A stretch of 64,000 nucleotides of DNA from Polycyclovorans sp964425915 (GTDB lineage: Bacteria > Pseudomonadota > Gammaproteobacteria > Nevskiales > Nevskiaceae): assembly GCA_964425915.1 (NCBI GenBank), contig CAYROO010000002.1, forward strand, positions 1 through 64,000, given 5' to 3'. The translations under genes and the position numbers were made by a program. Positions 19,454 through 28,087 of the stretch are shown in pieces. Under the pieces are notes generated by a model that had not been told where the DNA came from, searched no databases, and saw nothing but the letters and a program-made list of their open reading frames with translations. The first letter of the stretch is position 1, and each line of letters starts with the position of its first letter.

Positions 19454-20455
19454 TTAGCCAGGGGATGCGGCGCCCGTCAGCCTGACGGGCGCCTTTTTTG
19501 TGCCCGCCAAGGTGGGGGACTGCACCGACTCGGGCACCCTCGCCAGGGGTGTGGGGCGGCCATCGGCCTGCTCGAACAGTTCGCGCAGCCGCGCTTCATC
19601 AATCTGAGCTAGGCGCGCGGGATCCTCGCCGGCCCAGGTGCGCACCGATGTCAGCAGTGACGCCCATGCCCCCGTGCCGGCCTCCGGGATTGGGGTGTCA
19701 CGCGGGCGGTGAATCTCCAGCCACAGCTGTCCGTCCACCTCCGCGGTTTTGAAGGGCTGGTCGACGATCCGCACCGGCGTCCCCACCGGCACCGCCCGGA
19801 ACAGGGTTTCGATATGTTCGGGATAGAGCCGGATACAGCCCCGCGTCACCGCCATACCGATGCCATAAGGCCGATTGGTGCCGTGAATCAGATAGCCAGG
19901 GCGATCCAGCTTGAGGGCGTACTCGCCCAGCGGGTTGTCCGGCCCGGCGGGCACCGGTGTCGGCGCGGGGGCCCCGCGGGCCGCCGCCTCGCGTCGCATC
20001 GACACCGGCGGATACCAGGTGGGGCGCACCACCTTGGTGACAATCTCCATGTGCCCTTTCGGGGTTTCCAGATGCTCGCGACCGATGCTCACCGGATAGG
20101 TCACCAGCCGGGCACCCGCGTCGTCATAGGCATAGAGTCGCTGCTCCGGCAGGTTGATCACCAGGCCCTGGCGCGGCGCCTGCGGCAGGATCCAGCGTAG
20201 CGGCAGCCGTACCGTGGTCCCTTCGCCGGGCAGCCAGGGGTCGACATCGGGGTTGGCGGCCCGTATTTCGTCGTGTCCCAGCCCGAAGCGGCGCGCCAGG
20301 TCCGGCAGGGTGTCTTGATGAACGGCGCGCACCTGCTGTTCGTCCCCGACCAGCCTCTGCGCCGGGTCCAGCCGATAGGACGGTGCCGCGACGACTGGCC
20401 CGGCAGCGAACAGCCCGAGAACGAGCGTCAACCGCAGCATGCGCCGGACCTGCAT
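19454..20455 (-). CDS. L,D-transpeptidase (YkuD family) with LysM domain
   Basis: This 333-residue periplasmic enzyme has a signal peptide ending PVVA and a LysM-like peptidoglycan-binding segment (about residues 45-86). A YkuD catalytic domain (about 97-235) carries the HGT and TRGCIRL motifs with the nucleophilic cysteine. The family forms 3-3 cross-links or anchors Lpp to peptidoglycan; the alanine-zipper lipoprotein encoded convergently next door is a plausible substrate. The ATG at 20455 lies one base after the MscS stop, so the two genes are co-transcribed. The last 14 residues are encoded by the lipoprotein terminator. Confidence 0.92.
   Translation of the reverse strand: MQVRRMLRLTLVLGLFAAGPVVAAPSYRLDPAQRLVGDEQQVRAVHQDTLPDLARRFGLGHDEIRAANPDVDPWLPGEGTTVRLPLRWILPQAPRQGLVINLPEQRLYAYDDAGARLVTYPVSIGREHLETPKGHMEIVTKVVRPTWYPPVSMRREAAARGAPAPTPVPAGPDNPLGEYALKLDRPGYLIHGTNRPYGIGMAVTRGCIRLYPEHIETLFRAVPVGTPVRIVDQPFKTAEVDGQLWLEIHRPRDTPIPEAGTGAWASLLTSVRTWAGEDPARLAQIDEARLRELFEQADGRPTPLARVPESVQSPTLAGTKKAPVRLTGAASPG
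19469..19499 (+). terminator. Intrinsic terminator of the lipoprotein gene
   Basis: A 12-bp perfect stem (19469-19480 with 19482-19493) is followed by six T. It lies inside the 3' end of the convergent L,D-transpeptidase gene and encodes part of that protein's tail. Confidence 0.9.
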
Positions 20456-20456
20456 G

Positions 20457-21536
20457 TCAGGCGCCGACCGCCTCCGGCGCCGGCCCGCTGTGCTCGATGA
20501 ACAGCGTGCGCGTCGGATAGGCGAAGTCGATGCCGGCATCGGCGAAGCGGCGCACCAGGGCCAGATTGATGGCCTGTTGTGCGTCCATGTAGACGGTGTA
20601 GTCCGGGGAGGTCACCCAATAGACCACCTCGAAATCCAGCGAGGAATCCCCGAAGCGCAGGAAGTGCGCACGGTCGAATCGGGCGTGCTCAACCTCCTCG
20701 ATGATGGTCTTGACCATCCCGGGAATGGCCTCCAACTGCGCCGGTGTGGTCTGGTAGAGCACACCGAAGGTGAATGGGATGCGCCGCTCGTACATGCGCT
20801 TGTAGTTGCGGATGCGCGTCTTCAGTAGATCGGAATTCGAAAACACGATCTGCTCGCCGCTGAGGCTGCGGATGCGGGTGGTCTTCAGACCCACGTGTTC
20901 CACCGTGCCGGAGAGGTCATCCACCACCACGAAGTCTCCCAACACGAAGGGCTTGTCGATGACGATGGAGAGTGATGCGAACAGGTCGCCGAGAATGTTC
21001 TGGACCGCCAGCGCGACGGCGATCCCGCCTACCCCCAAACCCGCCACCAGGGCGGTGACATCCACCCCAAGGTTGTCCAGGGTGACCAGCAGCAGCGCCG
21101 ACCACATGACGATGCGGCCGACGAAACCCAGCGCGGCCAGGCTGGTGGCCGCGCCAGCATCGGTGGCCAGGGTGCGGGCCTTGTAGCGCTCCAGCCAAAA
21201 GCTGATGCCGGCGTTCAGCCACAGACCGAACTGCAGGAAGAACGACACCGTGGCAATGATGATGAACCACTTGGTCACATGGTCCGGCAAGGTCAGGTAG
21301 CGCGTGCCGAACCACAGCGTCACCCCGAACACCAGCCATTGGCGGGTGGCCCGGGCCACGAACACCAGCGAGTCATCGAGTCGCGACTGCGTCCGTTTGG
21401 CCACCACGGCCAGCCGGTTGAGGATCAGCCACTTGATGAGGCCCAGCAACACGTTGATGCTGAGTGCCAGCCCCAGTGCCGTGAACCAGTCCCGCAGGGG
21501 GTTGTCGATGAAGAGCGAATCCAGTGTGATGTTCAT
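20457..21536 (-). CDS. MscS-family mechanosensitive channel
   Basis: This 359-residue inner-membrane protein has four predicted helices before the pore-lining segment ALVAGLGVGGIAVALAVQ, then the beta domain (FVLGDFVVVDDLSGTVEHVG) and a cytoplasmic vestibule. Such channels release osmolytes on hypo-osmotic shock. I prefer the ATG at 21536, which begins at a natural N-terminus 19 bases from the divergent slyX start. An in-frame ATG at 21587 would overlap slyX. It precedes the L,D-transpeptidase by one base, linking channel and cell-wall enzyme in one operon. Confidence 0.9.
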   Translation of the reverse strand: MNITLDSLFIDNPLRDWFTALGLALSINVLLGLIKWLILNRLAVVAKRTQSRLDDSLVFVARATRQWLVFGVTLWFGTRYLTLPDHVTKWFIIIATVSFFLQFGLWLNAGISFWLERYKARTLATDAGAATSLAALGFVGRIVMWSALLLVTLDNLGVDVTALVAGLGVGGIAVALAVQNILGDLFASLSIVIDKPFVLGDFVVVDDLSGTVEHVGLKTTRIRSLSGEQIVFSNSDLLKTRIRNYKRMYERRIPFTFGVLYQTTPAQLEAIPGMVKTIIEEVEHARFDRAHFLRFGDSSLDFEVVYWVTSPDYTVYMDAQQAINLALVRRFADAGIDFAYPTRTLFIEHSGPAPEAVGA

Positions 21537-21555
21537 TTCGCGCAAGGGTATCGAA

Positions 21556-21771
21556 ATGTCTTCCAACGTGTCTGAAGAACGCTTCATCGACCTCGAAACA
21601 CGGCTCGCCTTCCAAGAGGCCACCTTGCAGGACCTGAGCGATACGGTGGCCGCCCAGGCGCGGCAGATCGAGCAACTGGAACGGACCTGCCTGCAGTTGC
21701 TGGAACGCGCCGCCAGCGATGGTGCCGCCGAGAAGGCCAGCCTCAGCGCGGAGCTGCCTCCACACTACTGA
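21556..21771 (+). CDS. slyX: SlyX family protein
   Basis: This 71-residue coiled-coil protein has the SlyX pattern: RFIDLETRLAFQEATLQDLS, then a heptad-rich helix and the C-terminal PPHY. The role is not known. AAGG nine bases before the ATG supports the start. It is divergent from the MscS gene, with only 19 bases between the two starts. Confidence 0.9.
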   Translation: MSSNVSEERFIDLETRLAFQEATLQDLSDTVAAQARQIEQLERTCLQLLERAASDGAAEKASLSAELPPHY

Positions 21772-21848
21772 CGGGACAGGGCAACGGCTGCACGGATTGT
21801 GCGAGACTTGGCGTTGATGCGTGGCACGGACCCGAAGGCCCCTCAACG

Positions 21849-22688
21849 ATGAAAACCCCGACCTGGTTCCTGATCGCGGTCGCCCTGGTGGTGGCGGCGG
21901 TCGTCTGGCTGCTGTTCTGGAGTGATCGCCCGGACACCACCGAGATTCCAGCGCTGCCGCCCAGCCTGCAGGCGGAACCCACGCCGACGCCGGCGCCCGA
22001 CGCCGACATCCGCTACCCGGTACCCACGCCCACACCGGACAGCGAAACCACCCCCGAGGGCAGCCCGGCCCCCAGCGTTGAACCGCTGCCGGCACTGCGC
22101 GACAGCGATGGCCCCTTCCGCCGCGCTCTGTTGTCCCGTTTTGGTGACAACCCCCTGGACCGCTGGCTGGCGCCGGACGCCCTGATCCAGCGCATCGTCG
22201 CCACCCTCAACACCTTGGACCAGCCCACGCCGGTGGCGCTGAGGCTGCGGCCGCTGGCGCATGTGCCCGGGCTGTTTCAGGTGATTGGCGAGGGTGACAC
22301 GCTCACCACCAATGACGACAACAGTCGTCGCTATGACCCCTATGTAACGTTGATGGATGAGGCCGATACCGAGGCCTGGGTGGCGTTGTACCTGCGCTAC
22401 TACCCCTTGTTCCAGGCCGCCTACGAGGAGCTGGGTTTCCCCGGGCGGCATTTCAATGACCGCCTCATCGACGTCATCGACCACCTGCTGGAAACCCCGG
22501 AGATCGCCGGCCCCCTTCCGCTGGTGCGGCCGAAGGTGCTGTACCGCTACGCCGATGCCGACACCGAGGCACGATCCTGGGGCCAGAAATCCCTCATCCG
22601 CATGGGCGTGGATCACCAGCGGACGGTCAAGGCCAAGCTGCGCGAACTGCGGGCGGCGCTGGTGCAGACCCCGGCGCTCCGCGACTGA
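21849..22688 (+). CDS. DUF3014 domain-containing protein
   Basis: This 279-residue protein has one N-terminal membrane helix (about residues 5-24). A proline- and threonine-rich linker (about 35-85) follows, then a globular domain matching the DUF3014 pattern (DGPFRRALLSRFGDNPLDRWL, later LYLRYYPLFQAAYEELGFPG). It is anchored in the inner membrane with the domain in the periplasm, as inferred from the single helix. Function is unknown. It is followed after 14 bases by the HIT gene and is probably co-transcribed with it. Confidence 0.85.
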   Translation: MKTPTWFLIAVALVVAAVVWLLFWSDRPDTTEIPALPPSLQAEPTPTPAPDADIRYPVPTPTPDSETTPEGSPAPSVEPLPALRDSDGPFRRALLSRFGDNPLDRWLAPDALIQRIVATLNTLDQPTPVALRLRPLAHVPGLFQVIGEGDTLTTNDDNSRRYDPYVTLMDEADTEAWVALYLRYYPLFQAAYEELGFPGRHFNDRLIDVIDHLLETPEIAGPLPLVRPKVLYRYADADTEARSWGQKSLIRMGVDHQRTVKAKLRELRAALVQTPALRD

Positions 22689-22702
22689 ACCCGCAGGCGT
22701 CC

Positions 22703-23158
22703 ATGACGATCTTTGACCGCATCATGGCGGGCAGCCTGGCTGCGAGCTTCGTGCATCAGGACGCGCTCAGCGTGTCCTTCATGGACATCAATCCGATGTC
22801 GCCCGGCCATGTGCTGGTGGTGCCGCGGCAATCGGTGGACACCCTGGACCGGCTTGATCCCGCCTGCTGTGCCCATCTGTGGTCGATGGCGCAACGCATC
22901 GGTGCCGCACAGCGCCAGGCGCTCGGCAGCGGCGCCCAGCATCTGTTGCTCAACGACGGCAAACTCGCCAGCCAGAGCGTGCCGCATGTGCACATCCACG
23001 TGGTGCCCCGCTACGGCGGCGACACCGCGCGCACGGTTGGGCGCATGCTGTGGCATGTCGCCACGCTGACCGTGCCGCGCCCGGAAACGCGCCGCCGTCG
23101 GGCCCGTCTGGATCAACAGGCGGCGGCCATTGCGGCTGCGCTGCAGACCCTCGGCTGA
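22703..23158 (+). CDS. HIT family hydrolase
   Basis: This 151-residue histidine-triad protein carries HVHIHVV, the nucleotide-binding triad, and the N-terminal hydrophobic strand pattern seen in PGHVLVVPR. HIT proteins hydrolyse nucleoside phosphoramidates or dinucleoside polyphosphates. The C-terminus is longer than that of HINT and rich in Arg and Ala. It lies 14 bases after the DUF3014 gene. Confidence 0.9.
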   Translation: MTIFDRIMAGSLAASFVHQDALSVSFMDINPMSPGHVLVVPRQSVDTLDRLDPACCAHLWSMAQRIGAAQRQALGSGAQHLLLNDGKLASQSVPHVHIHVVPRYGGDTARTVGRMLWHVATLTVPRPETRRRRARLDQQAAAIAAALQTLG

Positions 23159-23161
23159 GCG

Positions 23162-24457
23162 CTACCAGCTGGCGCCAGGGCGCTCCAGGCCGCGCTCGGG
23201 GATCCACCCCTGCTCATTGCCGATACTGACGAAGAACCAACGGCCGAAGCGGTTGCGGAAATCCGACTCCACCACCACCCGCAGGCCTTTCGGCAGCTGA
23301 CGGATCACCTCGCTGCTGTTGGTCGGCGCGCGACGGAAGTCAGTGACCTCCAGCAAGGGCTTGCCGACCGGCGGGATCACCGGTGGTGGTGGCGGTGGTG
23401 CGCCACTGGCCCGCGCTTCGGCACGATCACTGCGGGCCTGTTCGCGCGCTGCCAGTCGCGCATCGGCCCGCTCCAACTCAGGAATCGGCGCCTGCTCAAG
23501 GACTGGCGCGGCCGCGGCCGTCGGCGTGCGCCGGACGCGCACCCGTTCCGGTGCCGCCACCGGCTGACCGGGATCTGGCAGTGCCGCCGCCTCCAGCGCC
23601 ACTGGGATGGTGGAAGTGGCCACCGCACTAGGCGAGGCCACCGGCGCAAAGTTGGGGTTCTCGACCGGCACCGCGGCGGCCACGGAGATCTCCAGCGGCG
23701 CCACGAACGGGTGCAGCAGCTTGCCGGCCCAGGCGGACTGCGCAGGGCCGCCCTCGGTCTGTGGCCAACGCTTGTGGTCCTGCCAGATCACCTGGCGTGC
23801 AGCGAGGTCGACGAAGGCGACGGCGGTGCCGTCCCGCGCGTACGGCGGACGTCCGCGCAGCATGGCACCGAAGACGCCGCCGCTGGCGCTGTCGCGTGCG
23901 GTCAGCGTGGCTACCCAGAGATAGTCAGCGCCCACCAGCGCGCGCACGCGGTCAAAGGTGACCACCGGTTCGGCATCCAGGGCCAGCTGCGGATCCTCTG
24001 CCAGCACCGCCCGCAGGAAGGCGCCGACCGCAGGCCCGACGCGCTCGTCCGACAGCGCCGCCGGACTGTGCGGCATGGGCATGATGCCGGGGGTGCCCGG
24101 CTGCTCGCGTTCATCGGCCACCATGACATCGCCCAGCTCACCACCCAGCGCACCGCAGATCATCGGGCTGAACACCCCACGCACGGCGTAGCCTTCCTGC
24201 TTGAGTCGCGCCGAGATCGCGGCCGCGGCGGAGTCGGCCAACGAGGTGCTGACCCGCCGGAACACCTGGGTGCCGTCGTCGTCGGCGCGCAGCGCGCAGG
24301 CATCGGTGAGCACGCTGGCGGCGCGGGTGCGGTAGTCCTGTGCGGTCACCACGGATGAGGTCTCGCGGCTGCCGCCCGACGAGGACGGTAGGCTGGCGCA
24401 GCCCTGCAGGAACACGAGACCGGCAAACGGGCCGATCCAACGCAAGCACGCAAACAT
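23162..24457 (-). CDS. SH3-domain lipoprotein of unknown function
   Basis: This 431-residue lipoprotein has a lipobox LQGC at about residues 16-19. A C-terminal bacterial SH3-like domain (from about LEVTDFRRAPTNSSEVIRQL to the end) is preceded by a low-complexity stretch with several prolines (GAPPPPPPVIPP) and a charged, Ala/Arg-rich helix. The middle (about residues 60-270) has no family I recognise; it contains YLWVATLTARDSASGGVFG and a DLAARQVIWQDHKRW segment. The start at 24457 has GGAG upstream and puts the signal peptide at the N-terminus. It is convergent with the HIT gene, three bases apart. Confidence 0.75.
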   Translation of the reverse strand: MFACLRWIGPFAGLVFLQGCASLPSSSGGSRETSSVVTAQDYRTRAASVLTDACALRADDDGTQVFRRVSTSLADSAAAAISARLKQEGYAVRGVFSPMICGALGGELGDVMVADEREQPGTPGIMPMPHSPAALSDERVGPAVGAFLRAVLAEDPQLALDAEPVVTFDRVRALVGADYLWVATLTARDSASGGVFGAMLRGRPPYARDGTAVAFVDLAARQVIWQDHKRWPQTEGGPAQSAWAGKLLHPFVAPLEISVAAAVPVENPNFAPVASPSAVATSTIPVALEAAALPDPGQPVAAPERVRVRRTPTAAAAPVLEQAPIPELERADARLAAREQARSDRAEARASGAPPPPPPVIPPVGKPLLEVTDFRRAPTNSSEVIRQLPKGLRVVVESDFRNRFGRWFFVSIGNEQGWIPERGLERPGASW

Positions 24458-24551
24458 GGGGTCTCCGAACACGGGGGTGACAAACAAGCGTCAATGTTGT
24501 TTTCACACCATCATCGCCAAAGGTGGCGGACCGCGCCAGCCCCCAAAGGTC

Positions 24552-25145
24552 TCAGTGGCGTGTCGGAGCGGGTTCAGCGGTGGCGGCCGGCTGGCGTACG
24601 AAACCGAGCAGCTCTGGCCAATCGGCTTGGTCGCAGCGCACCACCGGGCAGGCATGGCCGGCCTGCTGCCAGCGCAGTCCGGTGTCGCCAGCGGGCTGTG
24701 CCAGGGCCTGCTGAAGGGCCGCTTCGTCGAGCGGACGCCCGTCGCCGCAGACCAGGGCTTCCAGTGCCACCACCAGATCCTCCTCCTCGATCAGCGCAGC
24801 GCCGGGATCGACATCCAGGGCCAGCGCCCCCTGCTCGTCGAGCACCACCCGACGCGGCGCCACCAGTCGGTGCCCAGCGTGGCTGACCCAGCCCCCGCCC
24901 GGGGTGTACTGGGCGATCAGGGGCGTCGATTCCAGGCTGACAAAGCCGCGTTGCGGGCCATTCTGGAAGTACCAGCAGCCACGTTCGTCGACCGCATAGC
25001 GACGGTTGAGGGTGTCAATGATCTGCGGCCGGCTGATCAGTTCGCCCTGTATCCGCCAACGGCCACGGCGGTCCAGCGACAGCCAGCCATAGAGATCCGG
25101 TACATCGGGCCAGCGGGCCAGCGCCCGCGTGACGTAATCGTCCAT
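24552..25145 (-). CDS. Conserved hypothetical protein (resembles DUF2946)
   Basis: This 197-residue soluble protein contains the conserved core WPDVPDLYGWLSLDRRGRW, then DERGCWYFQNGPQRGFVSLE. From memory this matches a family annotated DUF2946 in beta- and gammaproteobacteria; the number was not searched. No catalytic motif is visible. The ATG at 25145 overlaps the stop of the DUF4169 gene by one base (TGATG), which fixes the start and shows coupling. Confidence 0.65.
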   Translation of the reverse strand: MDDYVTRALARWPDVPDLYGWLSLDRRGRWRIQGELISRPQIIDTLNRRYAVDERGCWYFQNGPQRGFVSLESTPLIAQYTPGGGWVSHAGHRLVAPRRVVLDEQGALALDVDPGAALIEEEDLVVALEALVCGDGRPLDEAALQQALAQPAGDTGLRWQQAGHACPVVRCDQADWPELLGFVRQPAATAEPAPTRH

Positions 25146-25330
25146 CAGTCCGGATCCGGACGCAGGTGATGACCGTCGAGCTGGCGTTGCGCCGCAGCGT
25201 CGCGCTCGGCGGCCGCGGCACGCTCCGCCTTGCTGCGACCGAAACGGACGCGGTTCTCCGCGGCCTGTCGCTGTTCGTCGGCCTTGTGCTTGCGCTTGCG
25301 GGCGCGGTTGAGGTTGAGAATGTCCGCCAT
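25145..25330 (-). CDS. DUF4169 family protein
   Basis: This 61-residue basic protein starts MADILNLNRARKRKHKADEQ and continues NRVRFGRSKAER to a C-terminal LDGHHLRPDPD. The N(L/F)NRARK and FGR(S/T)KAE motifs are those of DUF4169, a small family of unknown function, more often seen in alphaproteobacteria. High Lys/Arg content suggests nucleic-acid or ribosome contact (inference). It is translationally coupled to the next gene. Confidence 0.75.
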   Translation of the reverse strand: MADILNLNRARKRKHKADEQRQAAENRVRFGRSKAERAAAAERDAAAQRQLDGHHLRPDPD

Positions 25331-25586
25331 GGATCTGCCTGGAATAAGCCGCCGCGGGATTGTCCCGCCCGGCCACCATTTTCCCAAGCCCTGCCCCCTG
25401 TCAACCCCCGGATTGGACAAACTCCCAGGCTTCGCGTACCGTCCATTCCGCAGTTGTTTCAAGAAGTCGTGTTATCCGTTCGACCACCGGCCCCGGCTGC
25501 GTGTGCTAGACCCGAGATGCGTTCCTTGATCGCTTGCAAAACCCGCGGGCGGGTTGCCCGTATCAATCGTTTTAGGAATGTAATTC

Positions 25587-25799
25587 ATGAGCACCGTTTC
25601 TACCGGTACCGTTAAGTGGTTCAACGACGCCAAGGGCTTCGGCTTCATCACCCCGTCGGGTGGTGGCGAAGATCTCTTCGCGCACTTCAAGGAAATTCAG
25701 AGCCAGGGCTTCAAGAGCCTGACCGAAGGCCAGAAGGTTGAGTACGTCGCCACCCGCGGCCCGAAGGGCATGCAGGCGACGCAGATTCGCCCGGTCTAA
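25587..25799 (+). CDS. Cold-shock protein, CspA family
   Basis: This 70-residue single cold-shock domain has the RNP1-like KGFGFITP and RNP2-like DLFAHF motifs. It binds single-stranded nucleic acids and melts RNA structure in the cytoplasm. AGGA nine bases before ATG supports the start. The 200-base leader upstream is long enough to hold the thermosensing element known in cspA genes, but I could not identify one. A perfect UUCG-loop terminator follows 21 bases after the stop. Confidence 0.95.
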   Translation: MSTVSTGTVKWFNDAKGFGFITPSGGGEDLFAHFKEIQSQGFKSLTEGQKVEYVATRGPKGMQATQIRPV

Positions 25800-25820
25800 A
25801 AGCTGTTTGCAGTACCCCGA

Positions 25821-25846
25821 CCGCGGCCTTCGGGCCGCGGTTTTTT
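25821..25846 (+). terminator. Intrinsic terminator of the cold-shock gene
   Basis: A perfect 8-bp stem CCGCGGCC/GGCCGCGG closes a TTCG tetraloop and is followed by six T. Confidence 0.95.
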
Positions 25847-25863
25847 ATTGCCCGCGTGGCCCC

Positions 25864-26805
25864 ATGACGCCTCCCCTGTCCGAACGTCGCCTGTTCCTGT
25901 CCGGCATCGGTCTGGCCGCCATCGGTGCCGTGTGCTTCTCTGGCAAGGCCATCCTCGCCAAGCTGCTCTATCGCGAAGGCTTGGACGCGGTGGACGTACT
26001 GGCCCTGCGCATGCTGCTGTCGGTCCCCTTCTTTCTGCTGGTCGCGGCCTGGACCTGGCGTCAAGCGCCGCGACTGCAGGCGCGTGATCTTTTGCGCTGT
26101 ATCGGCCTCGGCCTGATCGGCTATTACGCATCGAGCATGCTCGACTTCATGGGGCTGCAATACATCACCGCAGGGCTGGAACGCCTGATCCTGTTTCTCA
26201 CACCCAGTTTCGTCCTGCTGCTGAACCGGCTGGTGCTGAAGCGCGCCGTCAGCGGTGCGCAGTGGCTGTCGCTGGGGGTCGCCTACGCCGGCATCGTGCT
26301 GGTGTTTCAGCACGACCTGTCGGTGGGCGGCGATGACGTGGCGCTCGGCGCGGCGCTGGTATTGGCCAGTGCCGTCACCTACGCGGTCTACCTGCTGCTG
26401 TCCGGCGAACTGTTGAAGCGCGTCGGCACCCTGCGACTGGTGGCGCTGGCGATGACCGCGTCCAGCGTCGCCGCGTTGCTCCAGTACTGCGTGCTGCGTC
26501 CGTTTGCGAGCCTGTTCCAACAGTCGGCCGCGGTGTGGCAGCTGTCGCTGCTGAACGCCACGCTGTGCACCGTGGCGCCGGTGTTTCTGACCATGCTGGC
26601 GGTGGCACGCATCGGCGCCGGCCCAGCCGCGCAAACCGGCATGGTGGGCCCGGTCTCCACCCTGTTTCTCGGCGCTTGGCTGCTGGCCGAGCCGATCACG
26701 CCACTGCAGCTGGCCGGCACCGCACTGGTGATCGGCGGCATCGTGCTGCTGACGCTGCAGCGCCCCCAGCCGCCGTTGCCGCCCGCCCCGGTAGCGGCCG
26801 ATTGA
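25864..26805 (+). CDS. EamA/DMT-family transporter
   Basis: This 313-residue inner-membrane protein has ten hydrophobic helices arranged as two EamA repeats; the first repeat contains FSGKAILAKLLYREGLDA. Members export metabolites or amino acids; the substrate is unknown. The ATG at 25864 follows the cold-shock terminator; an upstream in-frame extension would run through that terminator and cspA. Confidence 0.9.
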   Translation: MTPPLSERRLFLSGIGLAAIGAVCFSGKAILAKLLYREGLDAVDVLALRMLLSVPFFLLVAAWTWRQAPRLQARDLLRCIGLGLIGYYASSMLDFMGLQYITAGLERLILFLTPSFVLLLNRLVLKRAVSGAQWLSLGVAYAGIVLVFQHDLSVGGDDVALGAALVLASAVTYAVYLLLSGELLKRVGTLRLVALAMTASSVAALLQYCVLRPFASLFQQSAAVWQLSLLNATLCTVAPVFLTMLAVARIGAGPAAQTGMVGPVSTLFLGAWLLAEPITPLQLAGTALVIGGIVLLTLQRPQPPLPPAPVAAD

Positions 26806-26836
26806 AACCTGCCCGTCGGCGTCCTAGGCTGCGCCC

Positions 26837-28087
26837 ATGAGTCAAGGACCCCGCTGGCTGCTGGAGGCGCTGCCGACACTGGAACGTGAGGGCGTGATCG
26901 ATGCCGCCACCGCTGGCCGTTTGCGCCAGCGCTACGCTTCGGCCGCAACGGCGCCGGCCTGGGGTCGCATCCTCAGCGCGGTCCTCGGCGCATTGCTAAT
27001 GGGCTTGGGCATGATCCTGTTGCTCGCCCACAACTGGGAGCAGTGGCCGCGACTGCCACGGGTGCTGATCAGCCTGACGCCGCTGCTGCTGGGACAGGCG
27101 GCCTGCCTGTGGGCCATGACCCGTGCCAAAGGCGATGTCGCCTGGCGCGAGGGCAGCGCCAGCTTCACGGTGGCGGCGTTCGCGGCAGCGCTGGCATTGG
27201 TGGGCCAGCTCTACCACCTGCCGTCGGATCTCGACCGTTTTCTGATCGTCTGCGCCGCTGCCGCCCTGCCCCTGGCCTATCTGATGGCCGCGCACAGCGC
27301 GATGGTGCTCTACGCCCTGCTGGTGTGCGCCTGGGCCGGCGTCGGCAGCGCCCATCTCGGCTGGACGCTGCTGGCCTTGGCGCTGATGCTGCCGTGGTTG
27401 TGGACGCTGCATCGCCAGCGTCCCTCGCCTTTCGTTTCCGGGCTGCTGTGGACCGCGCTGCCGCCACTGGCCACCCTGGCGGTGTTGCTCAGTCTGGACG
27501 CAGGCCTGCGGATGACGACGCTGTGGCTGGCGCAGGTGGGCGCACTGTTCTGGCTGGCGTCCCCGCCCGACGATCGCGGTCACCGCGGCGCGCCCATGCG
27601 CTATGGGATGATCACGGTGGTGGGACTGGCCGTGGTGGGCAGCTTCACCACCTTCTGGTCGCACAGCGGACTGCACAGCAGTGCCGGTGATGCGGCCAGC
27701 TGGCTGCTGGTGACTGCGGTGATGGCGCTGCTGCTGTGGGGCGCGCAGCGGGCCTTGCGCGAGGATCAGTGGCTTCGCGCCGCCGGGATGCTGCCGGCGA
27801 CCCTGTTGTGGCTGAGCCTGATGTTCGACCCGACGCCCTACGCCGGCCCGCTGGCACTGCTCTGCAATCTCTACTTGGCGGTGCTGGGTGTCGCACTGAT
27901 CCGCGAGGGCATCGCCCAACACCGACTGCGGTTGGCGCACACCGGGCTGGCGATCCTGGCATTGCTGATCCTGCTGCGCTTTCTCGACACCGAGTTGTCG
28001 TTCTCCGCCCGCGGCGTCGCGTTCCTGCTGGTCGGCGCAGGAAGTCTCGCGTTCAGCCGCTGGCTGCGGCGGCAGGTGCCGACATGA
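26837..28087 (+). CDS. DUF2157 domain-containing membrane protein
   Basis: This 416-residue protein has an N-terminal cytoplasmic helix bundle (LEREGVIDAATAGRLRQRY) followed by ten or more membrane segments. This is the layout of DUF2157 proteins. The role is unknown. It overlaps the GDYXXLXY gene by four bases (ATGA), and the two families are commonly paired, which suggests a membrane complex (inference). Confidence 0.85.
   Translation: MSQGPRWLLEALPTLEREGVIDAATAGRLRQRYASAATAPAWGRILSAVLGALLMGLGMILLLAHNWEQWPRLPRVLISLTPLLLGQAACLWAMTRAKGDVAWREGSASFTVAAFAAALALVGQLYHLPSDLDRFLIVCAAAALPLAYLMAAHSAMVLYALLVCAWAGVGSAHLGWTLLALALMLPWLWTLHRQRPSPFVSGLLWTALPPLATLAVLLSLDAGLRMTTLWLAQVGALFWLASPPDDRGHRGAPMRYGMITVVGLAVVGSFTTFWSHSGLHSSAGDAASWLLVTAVMALLLWGAQRALREDQWLRAAGMLPATLLWLSLMFDPTPYAGPLALLCNLYLAVLGVALIREGIAQHRLRLAHTGLAILALLILLRFLDTELSFSARGVAFLLVGAGSLAFSRWLRRQVPT

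Noticed and set aside
25738..25863. N-terminal extension of the EamA transporter
   Set aside because: It would run through the end of the cold-shock gene and its terminator.
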